A stretch of DNA of 64,000 bases. Source: Bog-257 sp963834135 (GTDB taxonomy: Bacteria > Acidobacteriota > Terriglobia > Terriglobales > Acidobacteriaceae). Under the pieces are notes generated by a model that was not told the DNA's origin, made no database searches, and worked only from the letters and a program-made list of their open reading frames with translations. Positions 26,833-35,320 of the stretch are shown one piece after another (within the stretch, counting starts at the first letter, position 1; every line of letters begins with the position of its first letter). The position numbers were made by a program, and so were the translations under genes. The DNA lies in assembly GCA_963834135.1 (NCBI GenBank), contig CAWIAN010000013.1:62001-126000 (forward strand), given 5' to 3'.

Positions 26833-29505
26833 AAGCACCTTGTCTTGAGCATTTCATTGACATTGTTTGCTTTCGTGTTTTCGGTGTCTGCCCTCGCAAG
26901 CAGCGCTTCGGAGCCTACCTTCCTGAATTTCACGAGGGACGATGGGTTCTGTCTTAGAGGTGTCATTCCAACAATTAGATGGGACCCCGCATTGGGAGAG
27001 GATGATGCGCCAGTGTGGGGATCGTTCTGTGACAACGATTCCTCAGTCGGCCGGATCACCTCCGAACGCTTTCTGGCTCCTTCGAGTCTGTCTTTTTTCA
27101 TTTCCGGCTACGTCGGAAATCCCGGTCTAAAGCTTTATCTTCGTAACTTGGAGTCTGGGGAGACCTTCGACCTGCTTCCCAAGCCTGTCCCGGGAGACAG
27201 TTGGCGCCTCTATACCTTTTCGTTACCGACTAGTTGGCTCGGTAAACCAGTTGAGATGATTGGAGAGGACCAGGCCACGACTACTTGGGGCTGGTTTGGG
27301 TTCACTGCGCCGCGATTGCCTTATTCTTCGCTTGCGGCTAGCGATATCCGGACTGACCAGCCGCAGACAGGCTTCTGCGACGATAAAAACTTCACGATGG
27401 TGAGCTGGGGCACCACCAGTCCCCCTCCGGGTATCGATTTTTGGCGTTCATTTTGCGCTTCAGGCGACCAGGGAACGGGATTTAAGGCTTCAGAACCATT
27501 CATCGCGTCGTCGTACGTCGGGTTGTATCTGGCGGGATATCCGGGATGGCCGGGCGTTCGCCTTCGGCTGGAAAACCTTGTGAGCAAGCATCAGTTGCCG
27601 CTCTACCTGCGGCAAGTGCCGCGCGAGGTCTCACGCCTTTATTACTTTCCACTCCCGCCAGAATGGAAGGGCCAGCCCGTAAGAGTATTAGCCGAAGACA
27701 ACGCCGTTGGGCCGGGAGGGTGGGTCGCCTTCGCCCTGCTGCGACCGTCGCAATGGGGAAACAGCGCATCGTTCGGTGTTCGTCTGGTGGTGCTCACGCT
27801 GGGCTTGTTTTTTATAACCATGATCCCTGCGGCAGCGGCTTGCATCCTTGCCGCCCGGCGAGGTGTTAGGAGCGTTCTGGATTTAACTGCCGCTGCCCTC
27901 CTTACCATCGGGGTCCTAGGATATGTGGCGTTCTGGCTGTATTTTTTCAACCGCAAGGCGGGAGAAACCTTCAGCTGGGCCAGTCTGATCATTCTTAGCC
28001 TGGTTGTAGTGTGGGCAACCTCGAGCGCGCACAAGAGGGCGCAGCTAAAGGCATTGCGGTCGATGACTGCCCCATTGCTGCTCGTCGTCACCGGCGCGCT
28101 CTTTATCATTTCGCTGGGTCTTATCTACGGGAAGGCAAGCCCGCTCCAGGAGTATGGGGCGGAACGCTTCGGCCCTCCTTTTCTTTCTGTAGATAACTGG
28201 CTTCCGAAGATGCTTGCCGATGACGTCTACGCAAGTCACATCCCAAAGCCCATGGTAGGCGACTGGCTTTCAAGTGATCGACCACCCTTACAGGCGGGGA
28301 CCTCACTATGGCATTATGCCTGGACCCACGGCGACAGAGATGTAGCCTATCAAGTGCTTGGAACGATTTTCCAGCTCACGTTCCTGGCGGGCTTGTGGGC
28401 CTATCTTGACGCCGCTTGCGTGAGCCGCAAAGCCATGGCATTGGTTATGGCCACCGTGCTGTTCGCGGGATTCACAATCGAGAACTCGTTCTTTGTTTGG
28501 CCGAAGCTGCTGCCCGTTGCTTTTCTGCTGATCATTTGCGGCTACTTGTTCACCGGCCGCTATCCTCTTGTTCGATCGGACTGGCGCGTGGCGGCAGTGC
28601 TTGGAGGCGCAGCCGGCTTCGCCATGTTATGTCACGGAGGAAGCGCGTTTGGGCTGATGGGAATTGTTCTGACTGCACTGGTCCTGCGACGCGTGCCCGC
28701 TCCGAGATTCATTCTGACTGCCGCCGCCGTCACCTTTCTCGTCTACCTCCCCTGGACTTTGTACCAAAAATACTATGACCCCCCGGGTGACCGATTACTG
28801 AAAATGCACTTGGCGGCGACACCAGAACCCCGGCCGGACATCAAATTTTCGCAACTGTTGATCGAGAAGTACAAGGAAGCGGGCTGGCGCGGCGTGGAAA
28901 AGAATAAGCGGGCGAGCTTTGAGGGACTCTTTGACGAGCGTTCATTTTCGGAACGTGTCCACAACATTACTCGTTTTCTCGTTTTTGGTACTCGGCAACA
29001 GCGATCGGCAGAGGTTGCATCGTTACGCGACTTGATGTTCTTGCGTTGGTTTTGGTCTATCGATCTTCTCAGCCTGGTTGCAATTGTATGGGTCGTTTGT
29101 GCTCTGATCAGGCGGCCGCGCTCGACGGAATTTCAGCAATCGTCCTTTCTGTGGATATGCACAGGCTTCACCCTTCTCGTTTGGTGTCTGCTGATGTTCC
29201 GAGGCGGAACGATCGTGCACCAAGGATGTTATTTCACCGAGATTACGGCTTTTGCTGCTGGCGTGCTTACGTTGTGGGGCGTGAGTCAATGGCTAACAAG
29301 CGTTGTCGTCCTGTGCCACATAGGGTTAACCCTCGGGATTTATGCATTCCTGACCCCGCCGAAGCCCATCGGTGTCGGAACCTTCTTTGGGCCCGTTGAC
29401 AAATTTCTGTTATGCGTTTGTGCGCTCTCGGGAGTCGTTTTCGGGCTCATCCTCTGGTCCGTGCGGAACGAAGCTACTGGCGGTATTGTCGAATTGCGCA
29501 GTTAG
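26830..29505 (+). CDS. Membrane protein with two tandem extracytoplasmic domains
   Basis: 891 aa if translated from CTG 26830; the CTG start adds a Lys/His N-region that completes the signal peptide (ends SALAS). Two homologous domains of about 130 residues follow. Each holds 'GFC', then 'SFC..D' about 30 residues later, 'SERF.A.S'/'SEPF.A.S', 'GYVGNPGLKLYLRNL'/'GYPGWPGVRLRLENL', 'GKPV'/'GQPV' with 'ED.A', and 'GW'. The C-terminal about 560 residues contain roughly a dozen hydrophobic segments. No family was recognised with certainty. Sitting last in the polysaccharide cluster, it may be a GT-C enzyme or polymerase with sugar-binding domains; that is inference. Confidence 0.7.
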   Translation: MKHLVLSISLTLFAFVFSVSALASSASEPTFLNFTRDDGFCLRGVIPTIRWDPALGEDDAPVWGSFCDNDSSVGRITSERFLAPSSLSFFISGYVGNPGLKLYLRNLESGETFDLLPKPVPGDSWRLYTFSLPTSWLGKPVEMIGEDQATTTWGWFGFTAPRLPYSSLAASDIRTDQPQTGFCDDKNFTMVSWGTTSPPPGIDFWRSFCASGDQGTGFKASEPFIASSYVGLYLAGYPGWPGVRLRLENLVSKHQLPLYLRQVPREVSRLYYFPLPPEWKGQPVRVLAEDNAVGPGGWVAFALLRPSQWGNSASFGVRLVVLTLGLFFITMIPAAAACILAARRGVRSVLDLTAAALLTIGVLGYVAFWLYFFNRKAGETFSWASLIILSLVVVWATSSAHKRAQLKALRSMTAPLLLVVTGALFIISLGLIYGKASPLQEYGAERFGPPFLSVDNWLPKMLADDVYASHIPKPMVGDWLSSDRPPLQAGTSLWHYAWTHGDRDVAYQVLGTIFQLTFLAGLWAYLDAACVSRKAMALVMATVLFAGFTIENSFFVWPKLLPVAFLLIICGYLFTGRYPLVRSDWRVAAVLGGAAGFAMLCHGGSAFGLMGIVLTALVLRRVPAPRFILTAAAVTFLVYLPWTLYQKYYDPPGDRLLKMHLAATPEPRPDIKFSQLLIEKYKEAGWRGVEKNKRASFEGLFDERSFSERVHNITRFLVFGTRQQRSAEVASLRDLMFLRWFWSIDLLSLVAIVWVVCALIRRPRSTEFQQSSFLWICTGFTLLVWCLLMFRGGTIVHQGCYFTEITAFAAGVLTLWGVSQWLTSVVVLCHIGLTLGIYAFLTPPKPIGVGTFFGPVDKFLLCVCALSGVVFGLILWSVRNEATGGIVELRS

Positions 29506-29594
29506 AACCCGGCTTTGCCCTCGCGCAGTGGTTCGGGGATATCAAGAACTTCTCGCGCTCTTGCTAGATCGCGGTGGGGTCGATCTTTGTTATG

Positions 29595-32267
29595 TTACTC
29601 GCAGCGCAGGGTGACCATTGGATCGAAATTCATGGCCCTTCGCGTTGGGATACACGCAGCGACCAGCCCTAGCACGATCATGACCACAGCGCCAAACACG
29701 ATTGAAACTAGACCGTTTGCTGGCAAACCGTGAACTAGACTGACGGCAACGCTCTTTGCCCAGAACGCCAGCGGCGCCCCGACGGCCAATCCCGCGCAAA
29801 CTGTCCACAGCGCGTCGCGCAGCACCATGCCCATTACATCGCTGCGAGTTGCCCCCAGCGCCATGCGCACACCAATTTCGTGCCCGCGCCGCGTTACCGT
29901 GTATGCCAACAGCCCGTAAAGCCCAACCGCTGCCAACAGCGCGCCGAGCCCACCGAACCAACCGCTCAGCGTGGCGATGAGCCGCTCGGGAACGATTGAT
30001 GCGTCGACTTGCTCGTTCATCGTCACGACGCGCACGATGGGCACTGTTTTCAGGAACGAGGACTCAATGTCTCGGACAGCACCGGCAGCCGTATTGGGAG
30101 AAATTTTGGTGCGAACTGCAAGCTCAGAACCCAGTGAGTCGGTTTGAACTAGATCGCGATAGATTATGGGCGGTGCAGGTTGCTGAATGTCGTTGTATTT
30201 TGCGTCTGCGACCACGCCGACAACTTCGTACGTGAGCTCGCCTTTCGTCAGCGTGATATGGCTGAGGGTCAAGTGCTTCCCAATCGGGTTATCGTTGGCA
30301 AAGCACTCGCGAGCCGCGGCCTGATTTACGATTGCGACGAGGGGTTTGTCGTGGTCTGCGTCAGAAAAATAGCGGCCAGACAGCAACCCTGTGCCGTACG
30401 TTTCAAAGTAGTTTGGGGCGACATCGTTGATCAAAACATTGTGCGCATCGTCAGAATGACCATGCTCAAATGCAGAGGCCGATGCACCGGGGCCTTGCAG
30501 AGGGCTCACGATGCTTAGCGTGGCTGATTGTACTCCGGGGATCGTTTCGAGTCTGGCAACCAACTGTTCAGACACACGGGCATATTGTGCGGCTGTATAG
30601 CCACTGTGTGCAGTATCCAGGCTGACGAGCAACAGATGGTCGCGACGGAATCCTGGATCGAGGCTATGAAGATGCGACAAGTAACTCACGAATAAGGTGG
30701 CGGAACTCAGCAGGACCAACGCGACAGCAACCTGCGACACGACGAGACTCTTTCCGAACAGTCGCTGAGATCGTGATTCGCCAGTTCGCGCCGTCTCTCT
30801 TAGTGATTCTGCCGAAATCGGGCGACAAGCGCGGATCGCGGGCACCGCTCCGAAGATCAGCGCCGTCGTTATCGCAATCGCCCCAGTGAAGAGCAGAACA
30901 TGCCAATCTGGTTTACTGAGAGCCTCGAAGTGAACCGGAAGCCCGATAATCTGGCGCCCAGACGCGAAAATCCTTATCAATCCACGGGTTCCACAGTAGG
31001 CCAGCAGTATGCCCAGCGCAGTGCCCATCATCGAAAGCAATAAAGATTCAGCTAGCGTCTGCCGAATCAGCCGGGAGCGTCCCGCTCCTAGACAAGCTCG
31101 CACAGCCATTTCGTTTTGCCGCGACGCCGCGCGAGCCAAAAGCAATCCGGTGAGGTTTGCGCAGGTCAACAGCAGCAGAAGGCCGACCATGGCCATCAAT
31201 ACAACTACCGGCGTGGACATGGTTTCGCGCAGCGGCGTGGAAACACCACGTCCGGCAGGCTCGATCCGCAGTTTCATCTTCTTGACGAATGGACCCGCGT
31301 CGGGTGCATTCACAACTGTTTGGAACAACCCGGCCATTTCCGCTCGCGCTTGTTCTATGGAAACGCCCGGTTTCAATCGTCCTAACAGTCCTAATCCCCA
31401 TCCCGGAGATGGTCCAAGTGATACAGGCAGCCAAATATCTTGCTGTGCCTGCTCGCTTATGCCGTAAAAGCTACGCTGGGTCACGCCGATGATGGTGACC
31501 GGAGCATCATTGACGACGATTTCCTTGCCGATAATTCCAGGGTCAAGCTCGAATCGCGACTTCCAGAAGGACCAGCTCACGACGGCTACAGAAGCGGGAG
31601 AACCCATGCGCACATCTTCCGGGCCGATTAAGCGGCCTGCTGCGGCTTGCACCCCGAGCGATTGGAAGAAGGTTCCGCCGACGTTTCCTCCGAATACAGT
31701 TTGCGGCTGCAGTGAACCAGCGCGGACCGTGAAAAAATTCACAGAACCGATAATCAGGTCCGAGAAAACATGATTGCCGTCGCGCAAAGTCTGATAAGCG
31801 TCCCAAGAGAAACCGTTGAAGGAGGGTTCACCTGGGTATTGATGCAGTAGTTCCACGAGCTTGCCAGGGTCTCGCACCGGGAGAGGGCGGAGCATGAGGC
31901 CGTTCATAATGCTAAAGATTGCAGTGTTCGCGCCAATTCCCAAAGCCAAAATGAGGATGGCGACAGTGGCGAATCCAGGGGACTTACGGAGGAGGCGGAG
32001 ACCGAATCGAGTGTCTTGCACAAATGTTTCGAGCCATGCGCCCGGTCGCGCCGCCCAAACTTGCTCCTTAACCTGCTCCACACCTCCGAACTCGATGCAG
32101 GCAGCGCGCCGAGCCCCAACCGGCGTCATGCCCTTCGCGATATTCTCTTCCGTTTTCGCTTCGAGGTGATATCCGATTTCGTCGTCCAGGTCTTGACTGA
32201 CTTCTCGTCGATGCAAGAGCAAGCGCAACCAGAATGACAGTCTTTTGAACCAGGGTTCCAGTCGCAT
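29595..32267 (-). CDS. ADOP-type (MacB-like) ABC permease
   Basis: 890 aa. N-terminal helical segment with 'FWLRLLLHRREVSQDLDDEI' and 'ARRAACIEFGGVEQVKEQVW', then 'FVQDTRFGLRLLRKSPGFA' leading into helix 1 and a MacB periplasmic core, three helices with FtsX motif 'LARAASRQNEMAVRACLGAG', then a second core and FtsX repeat ending 'RRGHEIGVRMALGATRSDV'. This is the acidobacterial duplicated orphan permease layout (ADOP), named for lacking an adjacent ATPase; none is seen here. The start ATG 32267 has an AGGAGG. It lies 16 bp after a padR gene and is presumably controlled by it. Confidence 0.9.
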   Translation of the reverse strand: MRLEPWFKRLSFWLRLLLHRREVSQDLDDEIGYHLEAKTEENIAKGMTPVGARRAACIEFGGVEQVKEQVWAARPGAWLETFVQDTRFGLRLLRKSPGFATVAILILALGIGANTAIFSIMNGLMLRPLPVRDPGKLVELLHQYPGEPSFNGFSWDAYQTLRDGNHVFSDLIIGSVNFFTVRAGSLQPQTVFGGNVGGTFFQSLGVQAAAGRLIGPEDVRMGSPASVAVVSWSFWKSRFELDPGIIGKEIVVNDAPVTIIGVTQRSFYGISEQAQQDIWLPVSLGPSPGWGLGLLGRLKPGVSIEQARAEMAGLFQTVVNAPDAGPFVKKMKLRIEPAGRGVSTPLRETMSTPVVVLMAMVGLLLLLTCANLTGLLLARAASRQNEMAVRACLGAGRSRLIRQTLAESLLLSMMGTALGILLAYCGTRGLIRIFASGRQIIGLPVHFEALSKPDWHVLLFTGAIAITTALIFGAVPAIRACRPISAESLRETARTGESRSQRLFGKSLVVSQVAVALVLLSSATLFVSYLSHLHSLDPGFRRDHLLLVSLDTAHSGYTAAQYARVSEQLVARLETIPGVQSATLSIVSPLQGPGASASAFEHGHSDDAHNVLINDVAPNYFETYGTGLLSGRYFSDADHDKPLVAIVNQAAARECFANDNPIGKHLTLSHITLTKGELTYEVVGVVADAKYNDIQQPAPPIIYRDLVQTDSLGSELAVRTKISPNTAAGAVRDIESSFLKTVPIVRVVTMNEQVDASIVPERLIATLSGWFGGLGALLAAVGLYGLLAYTVTRRGHEIGVRMALGATRSDVMGMVLRDALWTVCAGLAVGAPLAFWAKSVAVSLVHGLPANGLVSIVFGAVVMIVLGLVAACIPTRRAMNFDPMVTLRCE

Positions 32268-32283
32268 GATCGCCTCCTTGCTC

Positions 32284-32619
32284 CTACGCCTCTTTGAGCT
32301 TGACGACGCGCGTAATCGCGGTCGAAAGCCTGCCCCAGTTGACTGTCTCTTTTTCGAGCCGTCGCCGTCCGAGCCGGGTCAGCGAATAGTATTTAGCCCG
32401 TCGGCCATGCTCGGACGTCTTCCATTCGGCCGTAATCCAGCCTTCTTGTTCCAGTTTGTGCAGAGCCGGGTACAGTGATCCATCGCTCACCTGCAAAACA
32501 TCGCCGGACATCTGCTTCAACCGTTGACTGACAGCGAAGCCGTTCATCGGCTCAAGTGCCAGAATTTTCAGGAGCAACATGTCCAACGTGCCCTGCACGA
32601 GATCCGAAGGTTTGGTCAT
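32284..32619 (-). CDS. PadR-family transcriptional regulator
   Basis: 111 aa winged-helix regulator of the acidobacterial PadR type: 'DLVQGTLDMLLLKILALEP', 'GFAVSQRLKQMSGDVLQVSD', and the wing 'GSLYPALHKLEQEGWITAEW', closing 'RRLEKE'. Start ATG 32619 rather than upstream codons, because GAGGAC precedes it and family members begin just before this motif. Immediately upstream of its ADOP gene; an inverted repeat covers its ribosome-binding site. Confidence 0.93.
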   Translation of the reverse strand: MTKPSDLVQGTLDMLLLKILALEPMNGFAVSQRLKQMSGDVLQVSDGSLYPALHKLEQEGWITAEWKTSEHGRRAKYYSLTRLGRRRLEKETVNWGRLSTAITRVVKLKEA

Positions 32620-32626
32620 TGAATGT

Positions 32627-32641
32627 CCTCGGTAACCGAGG
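32627..32641 (-). promoter_or_regulatory. Inverted repeat over the padR ribosome-binding site
   Basis: CCTCGGT-A-ACCGAGG, a perfect 7-bp inverted repeat in the 77-bp gap between padR and murJ. One arm contains the GAGG Shine-Dalgarno of padR. It may be a PadR operator or an RNA hairpin that hides the ribosome-binding site. Confidence 0.45.
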
Positions 32642-32696
32642 CTAACAGCTCCCGGCCCGGCAAGCAACTACTCCCGCCGTGTAAAATCGCAGTTTG

Positions 32697-34364
32697 ATGC
32701 CGCCTTCGACCCCAGCGAATTCTAACGCGAGCCCGGCAGGCTTGGGGGCCCGCCTGCTACGCGTGCTGCGGCCCTCGCATCAACATTCTGTTTTTTCCGC
32801 CACGGTTCTGTTGATGGGTTCAGTCATGGCGTCCCGCGCGCTGGGCTACCTGCGCGAGATGTACATCGCCTGGGCCTTCGGCGCGGGACATCAGACGGAC
32901 GCTTACTTCGCTGCCTTCCAGATCCCCGACTACCTCAACTACATCCTGGCTGGCGGGACGGCCTCGATCACTTTCATCTCCATCTATACCCGCCACGTTT
33001 CGCAAGATGATGAGGCCGGGGCGCAACGCGCCTTCAATGCCATCATCACCATCATGAGTGCAGTGCTGGTCGTGGGTACGGTGCTCATGGAGATCTTTAC
33101 TCCGCAGATCGTGCGGTTGGCATTCCACGACTTTTCGTCCGACCAAGTCGCACTTTGCGTTCACCTGGCCCGGATTCTGCTGCCCGGCCAGATTTTCTTT
33201 TACGCCGGCGGCGTCATCTCCGCAGTTTTGCTGGCCAAGCGGATGTTCTTGTACCCGGCGCTGAGTCCGGCGATTTACAACATCTTCATCATCGCGGGCG
33301 GACTGATCGGGGCCAGGACGCTGGGCATCTCGGCGCTGGCCTACGGCGCGCTGGCGGGCGCGATTCTGGGACCGTTCTTGATCAATGCCGTCGGAGCGGC
33401 GCAGGGTGGCCTAGGTTACCGCTTCAGCTTCGACTGGCACAATCAGGGCTTTCGCGAGTGGGTGAAGCTCTCGATTCCCCTGATGCTGGGTGTCTCGCTG
33501 GTCTCCGCAGATGATTGGATCCTGCGCTACTTCGCTTCAGGCGGAGCGGGCGACATCTCGCGGCTGAACTATGCCAAGCGTCTGTTCGCCGTGCCCATCT
33601 CGATCCTCGGGCAAGCGACGGGCCAGGCCTCGATGCCGTTTTTTGCCTCGCTCTGGGAGCAGGGCAAGCGCAAGCTCTTCGCCGACACCGTCAATCAGAC
33701 GGTTTACCGGATATCGGCGGTTGCCTTCCTGGCTTCGGCGTGGATGATGGCTGCGGCGCTTCCGGTCATCGATCTCGCGTTCCGCCACGGGCACTTCACC
33801 TTCGCCGACGCGCGCCAGACCGCGACTTATTTCTTCTGGTTCGCGCTGTCATTGGCGTTATGGTCGGCGCAGGCGCAGTACGCGCGCGCCTTCTACGGAG
33901 CAGGCGACACGTTGACACCCATGGTGGCCAGCACCATCATCGTCGCGCTGTCGCTGCCGATCTATCGCAGCTTCTTTCATCAGTTCGGCGTTACCGGACT
34001 GGCGATTGCTTCCGACGTCGGCATCCTCATGCACACCGTCGTTCTCGCTTGGCTGCTTCATCGCAAGAAGATGGTTTCGCTGGTCGAGCTTCCTTGGGGG
34101 CAACTGTCGAGGGCACTGCTCACGGGCGCCTTTGCCGGATTCGCCGCCTACGGCGCCAGCCGAATGATTGTGGTTCGTGGCAGCCTGAAAAGCGACCTGA
34201 TGGCCTTGACCGTGATCAGTGTGGTCTGGGCAGTCGCAGTCGTGATCGGGTTATGGATCACGAAGTCGAACTTGCCCGGCGAACTGCGTCGCAGAAGAAA
34301 GCCAGCAGCAGCGACGCAACCCGAGCCGATGGTGGACAGAACAACAGGCGGAGTGGAGCCGTAA
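32697..34364 (+). CDS. murJ: Lipid II flippase MurJ
   Basis: 555 aa MOP-superfamily protein with about 14 hydrophobic segments. Typical MurJ stretches: 'ASRALGYLREMYIAWAFGAG', 'TDAYFAAFQIPDYLNYILAG', 'RALLPGQ'-like 'ARILLPGQIFFYAGG', and 'YARAFYGAGDTLTPM'. Flips lipid-linked peptidoglycan precursor across the inner membrane. The overall fit is to MurJ rather than Wzx, but as it lies 3 kb from the polysaccharide cluster a flippase role there cannot be excluded. TTG 32694 directly precedes ATG 32697. No obvious Shine-Dalgarno. Confidence 0.88.
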   Translation: MPPSTPANSNASPAGLGARLLRVLRPSHQHSVFSATVLLMGSVMASRALGYLREMYIAWAFGAGHQTDAYFAAFQIPDYLNYILAGGTASITFISIYTRHVSQDDEAGAQRAFNAIITIMSAVLVVGTVLMEIFTPQIVRLAFHDFSSDQVALCVHLARILLPGQIFFYAGGVISAVLLAKRMFLYPALSPAIYNIFIIAGGLIGARTLGISALAYGALAGAILGPFLINAVGAAQGGLGYRFSFDWHNQGFREWVKLSIPLMLGVSLVSADDWILRYFASGGAGDISRLNYAKRLFAVPISILGQATGQASMPFFASLWEQGKRKLFADTVNQTVYRISAVAFLASAWMMAAALPVIDLAFRHGHFTFADARQTATYFFWFALSLALWSAQAQYARAFYGAGDTLTPMVASTIIVALSLPIYRSFFHQFGVTGLAIASDVGILMHTVVLAWLLHRKKMVSLVELPWGQLSRALLTGAFAGFAAYGASRMIVVRGSLKSDLMALTVISVVWAVAVVIGLWITKSNLPGELRRRRKPAAATQPEPMVDRTTGGVEP

Positions 34365-34366
34365 AG

Positions 34367-34475
34367 GACAGTTGTCAGTTGTCGGTTGTCAGTCTACCGA
34401 TACCGCAGCAATCGCGATCCACATGAGCATGGTCAGAGGGTTAGCCGACGCCTGATAGCCGATAGCTGACGCCTA
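34367..34475. repeat. Degenerate GTCAGTTGTCGG/CTGATAGCCGATAG repeat tract
   Basis: Two short repeat blocks (34367-34395 and 34440-34475) of the same style as 7837-7903, in the gap between murJ and the small zinc-ribbon gene. Confidence 0.5.
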
Positions 34476-34694
34476 CTTCACCACCCGCATCCGCGACCAG
34501 TCGTAGTCGAAATGCTTGCCGCAATCCAGACACACCACATACGGCTGCGAGCCGCGATTGGAGACGCTGTCCCACGATCCGCCGTCCACATGACTGCGAG
34601 CAGATGAGTTGTTGGAAAAGGGCAGGGACATGTGACGATGGCGGCACCCTACCGGAAGGAACTGCAGGATTCGGTCCCACATAACTTGGCCCAC
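34473..34694 (-). CDS. Small conserved cysteine-rich (zinc-ribbon-like) protein
   Basis: 73 aa. Features are 'VGCRHRHMSLPFS' near residues 16-28 and 'YVVCLDCGKHFDYDW' at 52-66, giving Cys17, His19/His21 and a C55xxC58 knuckle, compatible with one metal site. From memory, similarly built small proteins of unknown function recur in Terriglobia. It is likely a real gene because the motif order is protein-like while its flanks are repeats. Start at 34694 or the in-frame ATG four codons later. Confidence 0.6.
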   Translation of the reverse strand: MGQVMWDRILQFLPVGCRHRHMSLPFSNNSSARSHVDGGSWDSVSNRGSQPYVVCLDCGKHFDYDWSRMRVVK

Positions 34695-34699
34695 TCGGC

Positions 34700-34785
34700 T
34701 GTCAGCATTCAGCCGTCGAACACTCCCGCCGAGCCAGGAATGGCTCCAGGCTGGGAGTGCTGACTGCTGAATGCCGGCCGCTGCT
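34700..34785. repeat. Degenerate CTGTCAGCATTCAGCC repeat tract
   Basis: Inverted and direct partial copies (GGCTGTCAGCATTCAGCCG and CTGACTGCTGAATGCC) between the small protein gene and the bactofilin; the two can form a long imperfect hairpin. Confidence 0.5.
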
Positions 34786-34789
34786 GTTC

Positions 34790-35320
34790 TTACGCCCGGG
34801 CTGCTATAACCGTCGGACCGGTCTCGGTGGTCGCGGCCGAAGTGCTTTCCTTCGCCTCGCCGTTCACCTTCTGACCCGGCTTGCGGATGTCGATGCCGCC
34901 CTTGAAGTAGGCGCCATCTTCAATACTGATGCGCTGCGCCACCACGTCGCCCGTCAGCGAACCCTCGCCGCGGATATCGACGCGATCGCTAGCCGTCATG
35001 TTGCCGCGGACTTTGCCCAGCACCACGATTTCGCGCGCCGAGATGTTAGCCGAGACAACGCCGTTCCGGCCCACCGTCACCCGGTTTCCGGGCAGATTGA
35101 TAGAGCCTTCGACGCGGCCGTCGATGTACAGCGATTCCGATCCTGTGACCTCACCCTTGATAACCAGAGACTTGCCGAGGGTCGCCTGCTCCTGGGTATT
35201 CAAGGGAGCGCTGGCCGGACGGGCAACGTTCAGCGGCTCAGCCGGAGGGGTAAACGTGCGCTGCTGCGGCTCGGGACTCGGGGTCTGATTGGGAGTAGGG
35301 CTATTCGTAGGTTTCCACAT
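34790..35320 (-). CDS. Bactofilin-family cytoskeletal protein
   Basis: 176 aa. A Pro/Thr/Gln-rich disordered N-terminus (1-45) is followed by the DUF583 beta-helix: 'LGKSLVIKGEVTGSESLYID', 'GRVEGSINLPGNRVTVG', 'ISAREIVVLGKVRGNMTASD', 'SLTGDVVAQRISIEDGAYFK', and a short charged tail. Bactofilins polymerise without nucleotide and organise envelope synthesis or localisation. Lies between murJ and rnr. Confidence 0.92.
   Translation of the reverse strand: MWKPTNSPTPNQTPSPEPQQRTFTPPAEPLNVARPASAPLNTQEQATLGKSLVIKGEVTGSESLYIDGRVEGSINLPGNRVTVGRNGVVSANISAREIVVLGKVRGNMTASDRVDIRGEGSLTGDVVAQRISIEDGAYFKGGIDIRKPGQKVNGEAKESTSAATTETGPTVIAARA

Noticed and set aside
32697..34364. Assignment of the MOP-family protein as the cluster's O-antigen flippase Wzx
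   Set aside because: Motifs and gap from the cluster favour MurJ; the padR/ADOP unit on the opposite strand separates them.
33515..34426. 303-codon frame overlapping murJ in another phase
   Set aside because: murJ is unmistakable in the other frame; this one is Arg/His-rich noise.
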